Assembly: GCA_043806395.1 (NCBI GenBank)
Contig: JAZDHC010000202.1
Coordinates: 1 to 14,302 of the forward strand
From: CG2-30-40-21 sp043806395
GTDB taxonomy: Bacteria > UBA9089 > CG2-30-40-21
DNA: 14,302 nt
Direction of reading: 5' to 3'
Shown here: in pieces, positions 7,162-12,989 of the stretch
How positions within the stretch are numbered: position 1 is the first letter of the stretch
Layout: each line of letters starts with the position of its first letter
Translations under genes and position numbers: made by a program
Notes under the pieces: model-generated
The model's input: only the letters and a program-made list of their open reading frames with translations
Database searches by the model: none
What the model was told of the DNA's origin: nothing

Positions 7162-7190
7162 ATTGTATATGTTTTTCATGAGATTGTCAA
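7162..7190 (-). promoter_or_regulatory. Consensus sigma-70 promoter, probably for rny
   Basis: On the minus strand, TTGACA (7190-7185), a 17-base spacer and TACAAT (7167-7162) predict a start near 7155. The first coding region downstream is rny at 6864. Confidence 0.65.
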
Positions 7191-7211
7191 GGAAAAGTTG
7201 CTGTATTTTTT

Positions 7212-7261
7212 AAAAAACAAAAAAAGGGGTACCAATCAAGTCTAAACCTGATTGGCACCCC
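7212..7261 (-). terminator. Intrinsic terminator, tandem copy 1
   Basis: On the minus strand a 13-bp stem with one mismatch (7249-7261 with 7226-7238, 10-base loop) is followed by seven T, G and six more T. It ends copy 1 of the tandem unit. No minus-strand coding gene lies upstream of it within reach. Confidence 0.75.
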
Positions 7262-7349
7262 TGAAGTCAACAGATACAGAAACTGGGAGGGGAACTACAT
7301 CTTATTAACTTCAATATCTTTATCGGTAAAAAATGTTCAAAACTTTAGG
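7218..7349 (-). repeat. Tandem 132-bp unit, copy 1
   Basis: This copy is about 90% identical to 7367-7499, and the 88 bases beyond the hairpin differ at only two positions. Each copy holds, in minus-strand order, an AT-rich possible promoter (TTGAAC, 16 bases, GATATT), about 50 bases of conserved sequence and a terminator. One-base indels between copies break any shared reading frame, which favours a non-coding product such as a small RNA of roughly 90 nt. The 3' end of a lost gene copied twice is the alternative. Confidence 0.6.
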
Positions 7350-7366
7350 AAAAAATTGGCATGGTT

Positions 7367-7499
7367 CAAAAAAAAGGTGCCAATCCAGCCTAAACTCGAT
7401 TGGCACCTCTTGAAGTCAACAGATATAGAAACTGGGAGGGGAACTACATCTTCATTAACTTCAATATCTTTATCGGTAAAAAATGTTCAAAACTTTAGG
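7367..7499 (-). repeat. Tandem 133-bp unit, copy 2
   Basis: Second copy of the unit at 7218-7349, separated from it by 17 bases. The hairpin arms differ from those of copy 1 at several positions, yet both copies still fold, which suggests the structure has been kept. Confidence 0.6.
7368..7407 (-). terminator. Intrinsic terminator, tandem copy 2
   Basis: On the minus strand a perfect 10-bp stem GGTGCCAATC/GATTGGCACC (7407-7398 with 7385-7376, 12-base loop) is followed by eight T residues (7375-7368). Confidence 0.8.
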
Positions 7500-7571
7500 G
7501 GTAATATCTTGGACGGGTATTTTTAGATAAGATAGTTGTGCCAATAGTACAAATATCTGCAAATAGCTTCC

Positions 7572-7618
7572 ACTACATATGGTAGTTGTTTCTTAGTATA
7601 GTAGAACATGTACTATAC
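7572..7618. promoter_or_regulatory. Two palindromes upstream of the mraZ promoter
   Basis: ACTAC-atatg-GTAGT (7572-7586) and GTATAGTA-gaacatg-TACTATAC (7596-7618) are perfect inverted repeats with short spacers, 34 bases upstream of the -35 box. The position fits a regulator site. The binding protein is unknown. Confidence 0.4.
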
Positions 7619-7651
7619 ATAAGTTATGGCTAAAAAAATAAAAAAAAATAC

Positions 7652-7680
7652 TTGACAAAAACAAAAAAGTGGTGTAGTAT
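7652..7680 (+). promoter_or_regulatory. Consensus sigma-70 promoter of the mraZ (dcw) operon
   Basis: TTGACA (7652-7657), a 17-base spacer and TAGTAT (7675-7680) predict a start near 7687, about 42 bases before the mraZ ATG. No other clear promoter is seen downstream in the cluster. Confidence 0.75.
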
Positions 7681-7694
7681 GGTATCATTGTGGA
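7669..7694 (+). promoter_or_regulatory. Possible MraZ operator (three phased TGG boxes)
   Basis: GTGGT (7669-7673), ATGGT (7679-7683) and GTGGA (7690-7694) are spaced 10 and 11 bases apart, over the -10 box and start point. MraZ of other bacteria represses its own operon by binding short G-rich repeats with about one helical turn between them. The match here is by spacing and a TGG core only. Confidence 0.35.
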
Positions 7695-7728
7695 AGGATA
7701 TTGATGGATATGTGGAGGAAGGTAGAGG

Positions 7729-8181
7729 ATGTTTGTTGGCAAGTATTCTCATAGCATTGATGAAAAGGGTCGAGTTATTCTTCCTGCATCCTTTCGAAGA
7801 GCTTTAGAGGAGCAAGGGGCAAGCAATAAGATTATTATTGTTACCGGGTTAAATAAATGCCTTTCTGCATATACTCGTGAGGAATGGGAAAAGGCTGTAG
7901 AAAAAATGAAACAAGCAGCTGCGGTCAAGCCTGAGGTTGAATATGTGATTCGCAGGATGTGTGCAGATGCTGCTGAGTGTGGGATTGATGATCAGGGAAG
8001 ATTGAATATTCCGTTAAACCTTAAGGAATATGGGGGATTGAAAAAAGAGGTTGTTACCGTTGGAAGAATGCATAAGATGGAAATCTGGGATAAGGAATTG
8101 TGGGATACTGAGTATCAAAAAATGGTAGAGGCATCATCGTTAGAAAATGTTACTCAGGCATTAAGTGGGTTGGGGATTTGA
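7729..8181 (+). CDS. mraZ: Transcriptional regulator MraZ
   Basis: First gene of the dcw cluster. MraZ is a DNA-binding ring protein that controls its own operon. The 150 aa hold two SpoVT/AbrB-type halves: MFVGKYSHSIDEKGRVILPASFR at the N-terminus and GIDDQGRLNIPLNLKEY...KMEIWD in the second half, each with the D-x-(K/Q)-G-R motif. The length is typical (about 140-150). The ATG at 7729 follows GGAGG (7714-7718) and GAGG just before the start. The stop TGA overlaps the rsmH ATG as TGATG. Confidence 0.97.
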   Translation: MFVGKYSHSIDEKGRVILPASFRRALEEQGASNKIIIVTGLNKCLSAYTREEWEKAVEKMKQAAAVKPEVEYVIRRMCADAAECGIDDQGRLNIPLNLKEYGGLKKEVVTVGRMHKMEIWDKELWDTEYQKMVEASSLENVTQALSGLGI

Positions 8182-9095
8182 TGAATCAGGTTCACACCCC
8201 GGTAATGGTTAATGAGGTTGTTCAATACTTAGAGCCAGAGAAAGAGAATATTTATGTGGATGCAACCATTGGGGCTGGCGGACATGCAGAAGCCTTATTA
8301 AATCTTGGGGTAAGAATCCTTGGAATAGATCAGGATGAGGAGATTCTGGAGCTGACAAGACAGAGATTGGAAAGGTTTGGAGACAGGGTGACTCTGGTTA
8401 ATGATAATTTCAAAAACCTGCCTCAAATATTGGAACGAAATAATATAAAAGAGGTTTCTGGGATTCTTTATGATCTGGGTCTTTCAACCTTTCAGATAAA
8501 TTCAAAAAGAGGGTTTAGTTTTCAGAGTGATTGTCCATTAGATATGAGGATGGATGGCAGTCTTGAATTTACTGCAAAGGATCTGGTTAATGAGTATCCT
8601 GAGAATGAGATATGTCAAATAATTCAGGATTATGGGCAGGAGAGATGGGCAAGGGGAATTGCCAGATCGATTGTAAAAAATCGTCCCCTTTCGACTACTG
8701 GTCAATTAGTAGAAGCCATCCAAAGAGGGATACCAAGAGGGGCAAAATACCCCAAAAAGATACATTATGCTACCAGAACTTTTCAGGCAATAAGAATAGC
8801 AGTTAATGATGAATTGGAGATATTAGATTCTTCCTTGACTGTAGCCATAAATGGATTAAAGGAAGGGGGAAGAATCGTGGTTATTTCCTTCCATTCTCTT
8901 GAAGACCGTATTGTAAAATGGAATTTTTTCCAGGAAGCAAAGGAAGAAAGGCTGAGAATTATAACCAGAAAGCCGATTATTCCTCAGGAAGCAGAGATAA
9001 TTTCAAATCCTGCTTCAAGAAGTGCCAAACTTCGAGTAGCTGAAAAGGTAAACGGTCAGCCACCAGTGTTCAGCGGTCAGACAGATAGCTGGTAA
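8181..9095 (+). CDS. rsmH: 16S rRNA (cytosine(1402)-N4)-methyltransferase RsmH
   Basis: RsmH (MraW) methylates N4 of C1402 in the ribosomal P site, using S-adenosylmethionine. The 304 aa fit the family (about 310). Visible motifs: HTPVM near the start, the SAM-binding DATIGAGGHAEALL (27-40), GIDQD (48-52), DLGLSTFQINSKRGFSF with PLDMRMD, the VISFHSLEDRIVK segment and NPASRSAKLRVAEK near the end. I prefer the ATG at 8181, which overlaps the mraZ stop, over the TTG one codon upstream. The final 14 or so residues (NGQPPVFSGQTDSW) go beyond the usual family end and are encoded by sequence resembling dispersed 'cagcggtcag' repeats, so the native stop may have been replaced. Confidence 0.96.
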   Translation: MNQVHTPVMVNEVVQYLEPEKENIYVDATIGAGGHAEALLNLGVRILGIDQDEEILELTRQRLERFGDRVTLVNDNFKNLPQILERNNIKEVSGILYDLGLSTFQINSKRGFSFQSDCPLDMRMDGSLEFTAKDLVNEYPENEICQIIQDYGQERWARGIARSIVKNRPLSTTGQLVEAIQRGIPRGAKYPKKIHYATRTFQAIRIAVNDELEILDSSLTVAINGLKEGGRIVVISFHSLEDRIVKWNFFQEAKEERLRIITRKPIIPQEAEIISNPASRSAKLRVAEKVNGQPPVFSGQTDSW

Positions 9096-9262
9096 AAGCT
9101 GAATGCTGACAGCTTCTTAAAAGACATCTATTGCCGCAGGCTCGCGTGGAGTAAAGGTAATTAAAGGATATAGATAGTGTGAATGGTGCCATCGAAATGG
9201 GGGGGGATTCCTTTAAACTGGGATCTGCGTGAGCTTGTGGTATAGATGTAGGGAAGGAAGGA
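9096..9262 (+). other. rsmH-ftsL spacer, left part; no gene seen
   Basis: The first 25 bases continue a repeat-like 'agctgaatgctgacagct' palindrome. An ATG at 9197 followed by eight G (9199-9206) opens a frame of only six codons (Met-Gly-Gly-Gly-Phe-Leu). It resembles the ATG and G-run at the ftsL start and may be a relic of it. Nothing else is supported. Confidence 0.4.
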
Positions 9263-9414
9263 GTCAAGAAAAAATAAGTTGTACACCAAGAGCCACTGAG
9301 GCACTTGGCTGGCAAGGCGTGAGAAGCGAGCATACTACTGTATGTAAACGACGAATAACGAAGCCATCCAAGATGGATCGGTGGCACGACTGTACAAGTT
9401 ATTTTTTTCTTGAC
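9263..9414. mobile_element. MITE-like 152-bp imperfect palindrome
   Basis: The ends 9263-9285 and 9391-9414 (GTCAAGAAAAAATAA.. TTGTACA) are inverted repeats over about 23 bases with one mismatch and one extra base. Inside, CTTGGCTGGC (9304-9313) pairs with GCCATCCAAG (9363-9372) with one mismatch, and the centre is CATAC-tact-GTATG (9331-9344). There is no transposase. The size and terminal repeats fit a non-autonomous miniature element or a large dispersed hairpin. It lies inside the dcw operon, where a transcript crossing it would fold into a long stem. Confidence 0.6.
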
Positions 9415-9492
9415 GACGAAGAAGACAGCGATGTTTTCTTGACTATTCAAATCGTTACAAAATGTCGATAATAAAAAATGGGGGGGATTATA

Positions 9493-9960
9493 GTGTATTC
9501 TGAAGAAATATTTTCTTTGGGACAAAGGAAAGGTGAAAAGTTGTTAGCCTTGCTTGGTAATCCTAAAAAATCTGTAGTAAAGCAAACCGTAGTGGCATAC
9601 ATTTTTTCTGCATTTTGTGTGCTGTTTATTGCTTTTTGGTGTGTATGGCAACATATTCAGGTTACGACCATGGGTTATGAGATTGTTGAATTGCAAAAAG
9701 AAAGGATGAAGATAGAGAATATCCAGACCTCCCTTCAGATAGAATGTGCCACCCTGAAATCTCCACAACGGATTGAGGATATTGCCCAACAAATGGGTTT
9801 AAGATTTCCAGACAGAATAGAGGTTGTTTATCTTCCGCAAGCAGCAGGTTCATCTGAAAAAGATGCTGGTTCTAAATGGGCAAGTGTCTGGAAACAATCG
9901 CCCAAACGAATGGCTAAGGGGCTGTTTGGTGCAAATGTGGCTGAGGCATCCGAGGAATAA
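9493..9960 (+). CDS. ftsL: FtsL-like cell division protein
   Basis: The 155-aa bitopic membrane protein sits where ftsL belongs, after rsmH. From the GTG at 9493: a short cytoplasmic part (1-30), one membrane helix (about 33-54, VVAYIFSAFCVLFIAFWCVW), then an outer coiled coil (about 60-88) and the FtsL/DivIC-type ending LKSPQRIEDIAQQMGLRFP (88-106), where the spacing before the proline-rich VVYLPQ is characteristic. A lysine- and alanine-rich C-terminal tail of about 35 residues goes beyond most FtsL proteins (about 100-120 aa). I chose the GTG because a run of seven G (9480-9486) can act as its Shine-Dalgarno. The ATG at 9478 (160 aa) includes that run and has no ribosome site of its own. 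FtsL joins FtsB and FtsQ in the divisome. Sequence conservation is low in this family, so the call rests on topology and position. Confidence 0.8.
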   Translation: MYSEEIFSLGQRKGEKLLALLGNPKKSVVKQTVVAYIFSAFCVLFIAFWCVWQHIQVTTMGYEIVELQKERMKIENIQTSLQIECATLKSPQRIEDIAQQMGLRFPDRIEVVYLPQAAGSSEKDAGSKWASVWKQSPKRMAKGLFGANVAEASEE

Positions 9961-9964
9961 TAAC

Positions 9965-10066
9965 AGTTGACAGGGGTCAGGGATCAGTTGACAGGGGTCA
10001 GGGATCAGGGGTCAGATTGAATTGACTCCTGTCAACTGACCCCTGCAAACTGACCCCTGTCAACTA
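9965..10066. repeat. Dispersed inverted repeat at the ftsI position
   Basis: A 21-base unit starting AGTTGACAGGGGTCAG is repeated directly at 9965-9985 and 9986-10006. It is followed by a partial unit (AGGGGTCAG, 10007-10015), and inverted copies (ACTGACCCCTG..) occupy about 10025-10065. The whole can fold into a long hairpin. It fills the ftsL-murE gap and stops just before the murE ribosome site. Confidence 0.75.
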
Positions 10067-10078
10067 CTTGGGGGGGGA

Positions 10079-11563
10079 ATGTGGCTTCGAGACTTGATAG
10101 GGGTTTTGGACGAAAAGCAGATTAACGGTAATCCAGATATACAGATAAAAAATATTGCCATTGACTCCAGATGTGTTACAGATGGTTCTTTGTTTATATG
10201 TATTCAAGGATTTGCCACTGATGGTCATGCTTATATTCATCAGGCTATAAAAAATGGAGCGGTTGCTGTCCTGATTGATAAAGATGTGCCTGTTCCATCA
10301 GGGATTGTTTCCATAATAGTTCCATCAACTCGTCTCGCAATGGGTAAAGTTGCCTCTGCCTTTTATGAATTTCCTTCAAAGCATCTGAGAATGATTGGAA
10401 TTACCGGGACCAACGGTAAAACTACTACTACCTATCTTATCGAAGCTATCCTTAAGGCAGCCGGATATAATGTTGCCAGACTTTCTACGACTCAATATAA
10501 CATTGGAAAAGAACAGATTCATGCATCGCATACTACCCCTGATTCCATAGAATTACAGCAATTACTAAAAAAAGCCATAAATTCACAATGTACCCATCTT
10601 GTTATGGAGGTATCATCTCATGCCTTAAGCCTTAATAGGATTGATGGTTGTGAATTTGATACAGCGGTATTTACCAATCTAACCGTGGATCATTTAGATT
10701 TTCATCATACTCAAGATGAATATCTGAGGGCAAAGATGAAACTTTTTACATCGCTTGGAGAGATGCATGATAAAGGTCTTCCTAAATTGGCTCTCATCAA
10801 TACAGATTCTCTATCTGCACAAAGGATAATTGAGGCTGTAAATCCGACATGTGTTCGTGTTAAAGGATATGGATGCGAAAAACAAACAGATGTTTTTGCC
10901 TCCGAGATAGAAATAACTAAGGATTATGCTGCATTCCTTTATCAGGGTGTAAGATTTCGCTTGAATCTGCTGGGAATGTATAATGTTTATAATGTCCTGG
11001 CTGCCATAGGTGTTGGACAGGGTGAGGGTGTGGATTTGAATGTAATACAGCAGACACTTGAGGCTGTTGAAGGGGTGCCGGGGCGGTTTGAAAGGATACG
11101 GTGTGGACAGCCATTTACAGTCATAGTTGATTATGCTCATTCACCCGATGCCCTGCAAAATGTCCTTCAAACCTGCAAGCAATTGTCTCCCCAAAAAATA
11201 ATTACGGTTTTTGGGTGTGGTGGTGACAGAGACAGGAGCAAACGACCTCAGATGGGAGAGATTTCTGGCAGGTTAAGTGATGAGACAATCCTCACTAACG
11301 ATAACCCGAGGACAGAACTACCGGAAGATATCCTCAGGGAGATAGAGGCAGGGATTAAACAAACAATTGGTCAGTATAGGATCATCCCGGATAGAAGAGA
11401 GGCTATTTTTCATGCCATAAGTTCTGCCAGAGAAGGCGATATTGTTCTTATTGCCGGCAAGGGGCATGAGGATTATCAGATTATGGGGGATAAAACCACC
11501 CATTTTGATGATCGTGAGGTAGCACGGGAGGCTTTGAAGGAGAGGGGATATGCTGCCAATTAG
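10079..11563 (+). CDS. murE: UDP-N-acetylmuramoyl-L-alanyl-D-glutamate--2,6-diaminopimelate ligase
   Basis: Cytoplasmic ATP-dependent ligase that adds the third amino acid to UDP-MurNAc-L-Ala-D-Glu. The 494 aa are normal. N-terminal UDP-substrate domain: IAIDSRCVTDGSLFICIQG (27-44). Central ATPase: P-loop GITGTNGKTTT (107-117), HTTPDS (151-156), MEVSSHAL (176-183), DHLDFH (204-209) and the carbamylated lysine K219 in RAKMKLF. C-terminal domain: GRFERI (335-340), DYAHSPDAL (351-359), GCGGDRDRSKRP and DNPRTE (408-413). DNPR is the marker of meso-diaminopimelate specificity, as opposed to lysine. The segment usually resembling GTIGY reads STTQYNIG (136-143), a mild departure. The ATG follows a run of eight G (10070-10077) acting as the ribosome site. 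It overlaps murF by 14 bases. Confidence 0.97.
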   Translation: MWLRDLIGVLDEKQINGNPDIQIKNIAIDSRCVTDGSLFICIQGFATDGHAYIHQAIKNGAVAVLIDKDVPVPSGIVSIIVPSTRLAMGKVASAFYEFPSKHLRMIGITGTNGKTTTTYLIEAILKAAGYNVARLSTTQYNIGKEQIHASHTTPDSIELQQLLKKAINSQCTHLVMEVSSHALSLNRIDGCEFDTAVFTNLTVDHLDFHHTQDEYLRAKMKLFTSLGEMHDKGLPKLALINTDSLSAQRIIEAVNPTCVRVKGYGCEKQTDVFASEIEITKDYAAFLYQGVRFRLNLLGMYNVYNVLAAIGVGQGEGVDLNVIQQTLEAVEGVPGRFERIRCGQPFTVIVDYAHSPDALQNVLQTCKQLSPQKIITVFGCGGDRDRSKRPQMGEISGRLSDETILTNDNPRTELPEDILREIEAGIKQTIGQYRIIPDRREAIFHAISSAREGDIVLIAGKGHEDYQIMGDKTTHFDDREVAREALKERGYAAN

Positions 11564-12920
11564 TGTCAATGAAATCTTGATTGCAACTGAGGGTGAGCTT
11601 GTTTGCGGAGATAGGGAATGGTTGCTTGAGGCTGGGGTTTCTACGGACAGCCGGGGGATACTGTCGGAGCAGCTTTTTATTGCCCTTAAGGGTGAAAATT
11701 TTGATGGGCATAAATTTATTGGGCAGGTGATTGATAGGGGTGCTGGTGGGGTTATTTTTTCCGATGAGGTAGGGATTGGACAAATACCGTGTGCCATCAA
11801 GGTAAAGGATACCCTTGCTGCCCTTGGTCATCTGGCAGCATATTATCGCAGCAAGTTTAATATTCCCATCATTGGGATTACCGGGAGTAATGGCAAGACC
11901 ACAACCAAAGAAATGCTTGGGGATGTTTTAAGCAAACAGTGGACAGTTCTAAGGAATAAGAAAAACTTTAATAATGCCATTGGGCTTCCATTGACCCTTC
12001 TGGAGCTGGATAATTCTGCTCAATTTTGTGTGGCTGAAATGGGCATGAATCATCCAGGTGAGATTGCTTATCTGGCAAATATTGCCAACCCAGGAATTGG
12101 GGTAATAACCAATGTCTCTGAATCCCATATCGGTCACTTTGAGGATAAGAAGGCTATAGCTATGGCAAAGTTTGAGTTGATAGAGGCTATGGGGGGAGGA
12201 GGGATTGCGATACTGAATGCTGATGACCCATTTGTGGTAAGGATGGCTGGGCAGTATAAGGGACGCGTAGTTTTCTTTGGATTGAATAGTAATGCAGATG
12301 TTTTTGCCACAGGGATTAAAGAGGATGACTCAGGGATAAGATTCAGGGTATCGTTGAATGATGGGAAATATGAGGAAATATTTATGCCTATCCATGGCAG
12401 GCATAATGTTTATAATGCCCTGGCTGTTTGCGGGGTGCTGGTTGCTCTGGGGCTGGATTTAAGTCTGGCAGCTTCGGGATTGGAAGGGTTCAAACTTCCT
12501 GACTCGAGGATGGAGATAATCGAAAGCCATGGATTAAGAATTATCAACGATGCCTATAATGCCAATCCAGGCTCAATGAAGGCTGCCTTATCAACCTTGA
12601 GCGGAATTGCCTGCTCTGGTCGCAGGATAGTGGTTATGGGTGATATGCTGGAATTGGGGAAATGGAGCGAGGAGTTGCATCGAGATGTAGGCATGTATAT
12701 CAGTGATGCAGGCATTGATGTGTTGGTGACTGTTGGGCAAAATTCTGCCTTTGCTGCCTCTGAAGCCAAAGATAGAGGGGTGAAAACATTTGCTTGTCAG
12801 GATCATGCGGAGGCTATTCACATATTAAAGGCAATGATCAAATCTGGCGATGTGGTATTGATCAAGGGATCAAGAGGGATGAGGATGGAGGAAGCAGTTC
12901 AGGCATTACAAGAAACTTGA
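11550..12920 (+). CDS. murF: UDP-N-acetylmuramoyl-tripeptide--D-alanyl-D-alanine ligase
   Basis: Completes UDP-MurNAc-pentapeptide by adding D-Ala-D-Ala to the MurE product. The 456 aa are typical. Motifs: STDSRGILSEQLFIALKGENFDGH (31-54) in the substrate domain; P-loop GITGSNGKTTT (109-119); NFNNAIGLPLTLLEL (139-153); AEMGMNHPGEI (162-172); ITNVSESHIGHF (186-197); K207 in AMAKFEL; GRHNVYNAL; NDAYNANPGSM; VVMGDMLELG. The ATG at 11550 lies inside the end of murE and has AGAGGGG just upstream, so the two are probably translationally coupled. The 66-base gap to mraY holds that gene's ribosome-binding structure. Confidence 0.97.
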   Translation: MLPISVNEILIATEGELVCGDREWLLEAGVSTDSRGILSEQLFIALKGENFDGHKFIGQVIDRGAGGVIFSDEVGIGQIPCAIKVKDTLAALGHLAAYYRSKFNIPIIGITGSNGKTTTKEMLGDVLSKQWTVLRNKKNFNNAIGLPLTLLELDNSAQFCVAEMGMNHPGEIAYLANIANPGIGVITNVSESHIGHFEDKKAIAMAKFELIEAMGGGGIAILNADDPFVVRMAGQYKGRVVFFGLNSNADVFATGIKEDDSGIRFRVSLNDGKYEEIFMPIHGRHNVYNALAVCGVLVALGLDLSLAASGLEGFKLPDSRMEIIESHGLRIINDAYNANPGSMKAALSTLSGIACSGRRIVVMGDMLELGKWSEELHRDVGMYISDAGIDVLVTVGQNSAFAASEAKDRGVKTFACQDHAEAIHILKAMIKSGDVVLIKGSRGMRMEEAVQALQET

Positions 12921-12954
12921 CACCTGAACAATTTACGAACAATTAAAAAAAACA

Positions 12955-12989
12955 GGGAGGAACATGGGATAATACTGTCCCATGACATG
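12955..12989 (+). promoter_or_regulatory. mraY ribosome-binding site split by a hairpin
   Basis: GGGAGG (12955-12960) is 26 bases from the mraY ATG (12987), too far for normal initiation. Between them a hairpin (12963-12984) can form with a nine-pair stem (CATGGGATA with TGTCCCATG, one G-T pair) and a four-base ATAC loop. When it is folded, only four unpaired bases remain between the Shine-Dalgarno and the start, a normal distance. Two decoy ATGs in the hairpin (12964 and 12982) each run into a stop after two codons. Confidence 0.65.

Noticed and set aside
7218..7499. CRISPR array or tandem protein repeat
   Set aside because: There are only two long units with a 17-base gap, no regular spacers, no cas genes, and frame-breaking indels between copies.
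7367..7499. Coding sequence in tandem copy 2 (minus strand, ...IEVNEDVVPLPVSISVDFK...)
   Set aside because: The frame is open but has no start codon or ribosome site, runs through the terminator stem, and is broken by an indel in copy 1. It is kept only as an alternative explanation.
9229..9471. 80-codon plus-strand open frame between rsmH and ftsL
   Set aside because: Most of it is the palindromic element. The G-run upstream is about 20 bases from the start, too far for a ribosome site, and the translation is low in family-like features.
9070..9525. 151-codon minus-strand open frame opposite the rsmH-ftsL gap
   Set aside because: It runs antisense through the MITE-like palindrome and the ends of two plus-strand genes, has no Shine-Dalgarno, and its translation looks like no protein family.
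9965..10066. CRISPR-like direct repeats of 21 bases
   Set aside because: The units abut directly without spacers and are mirrored by inverted copies, which fits a dispersed hairpin repeat.
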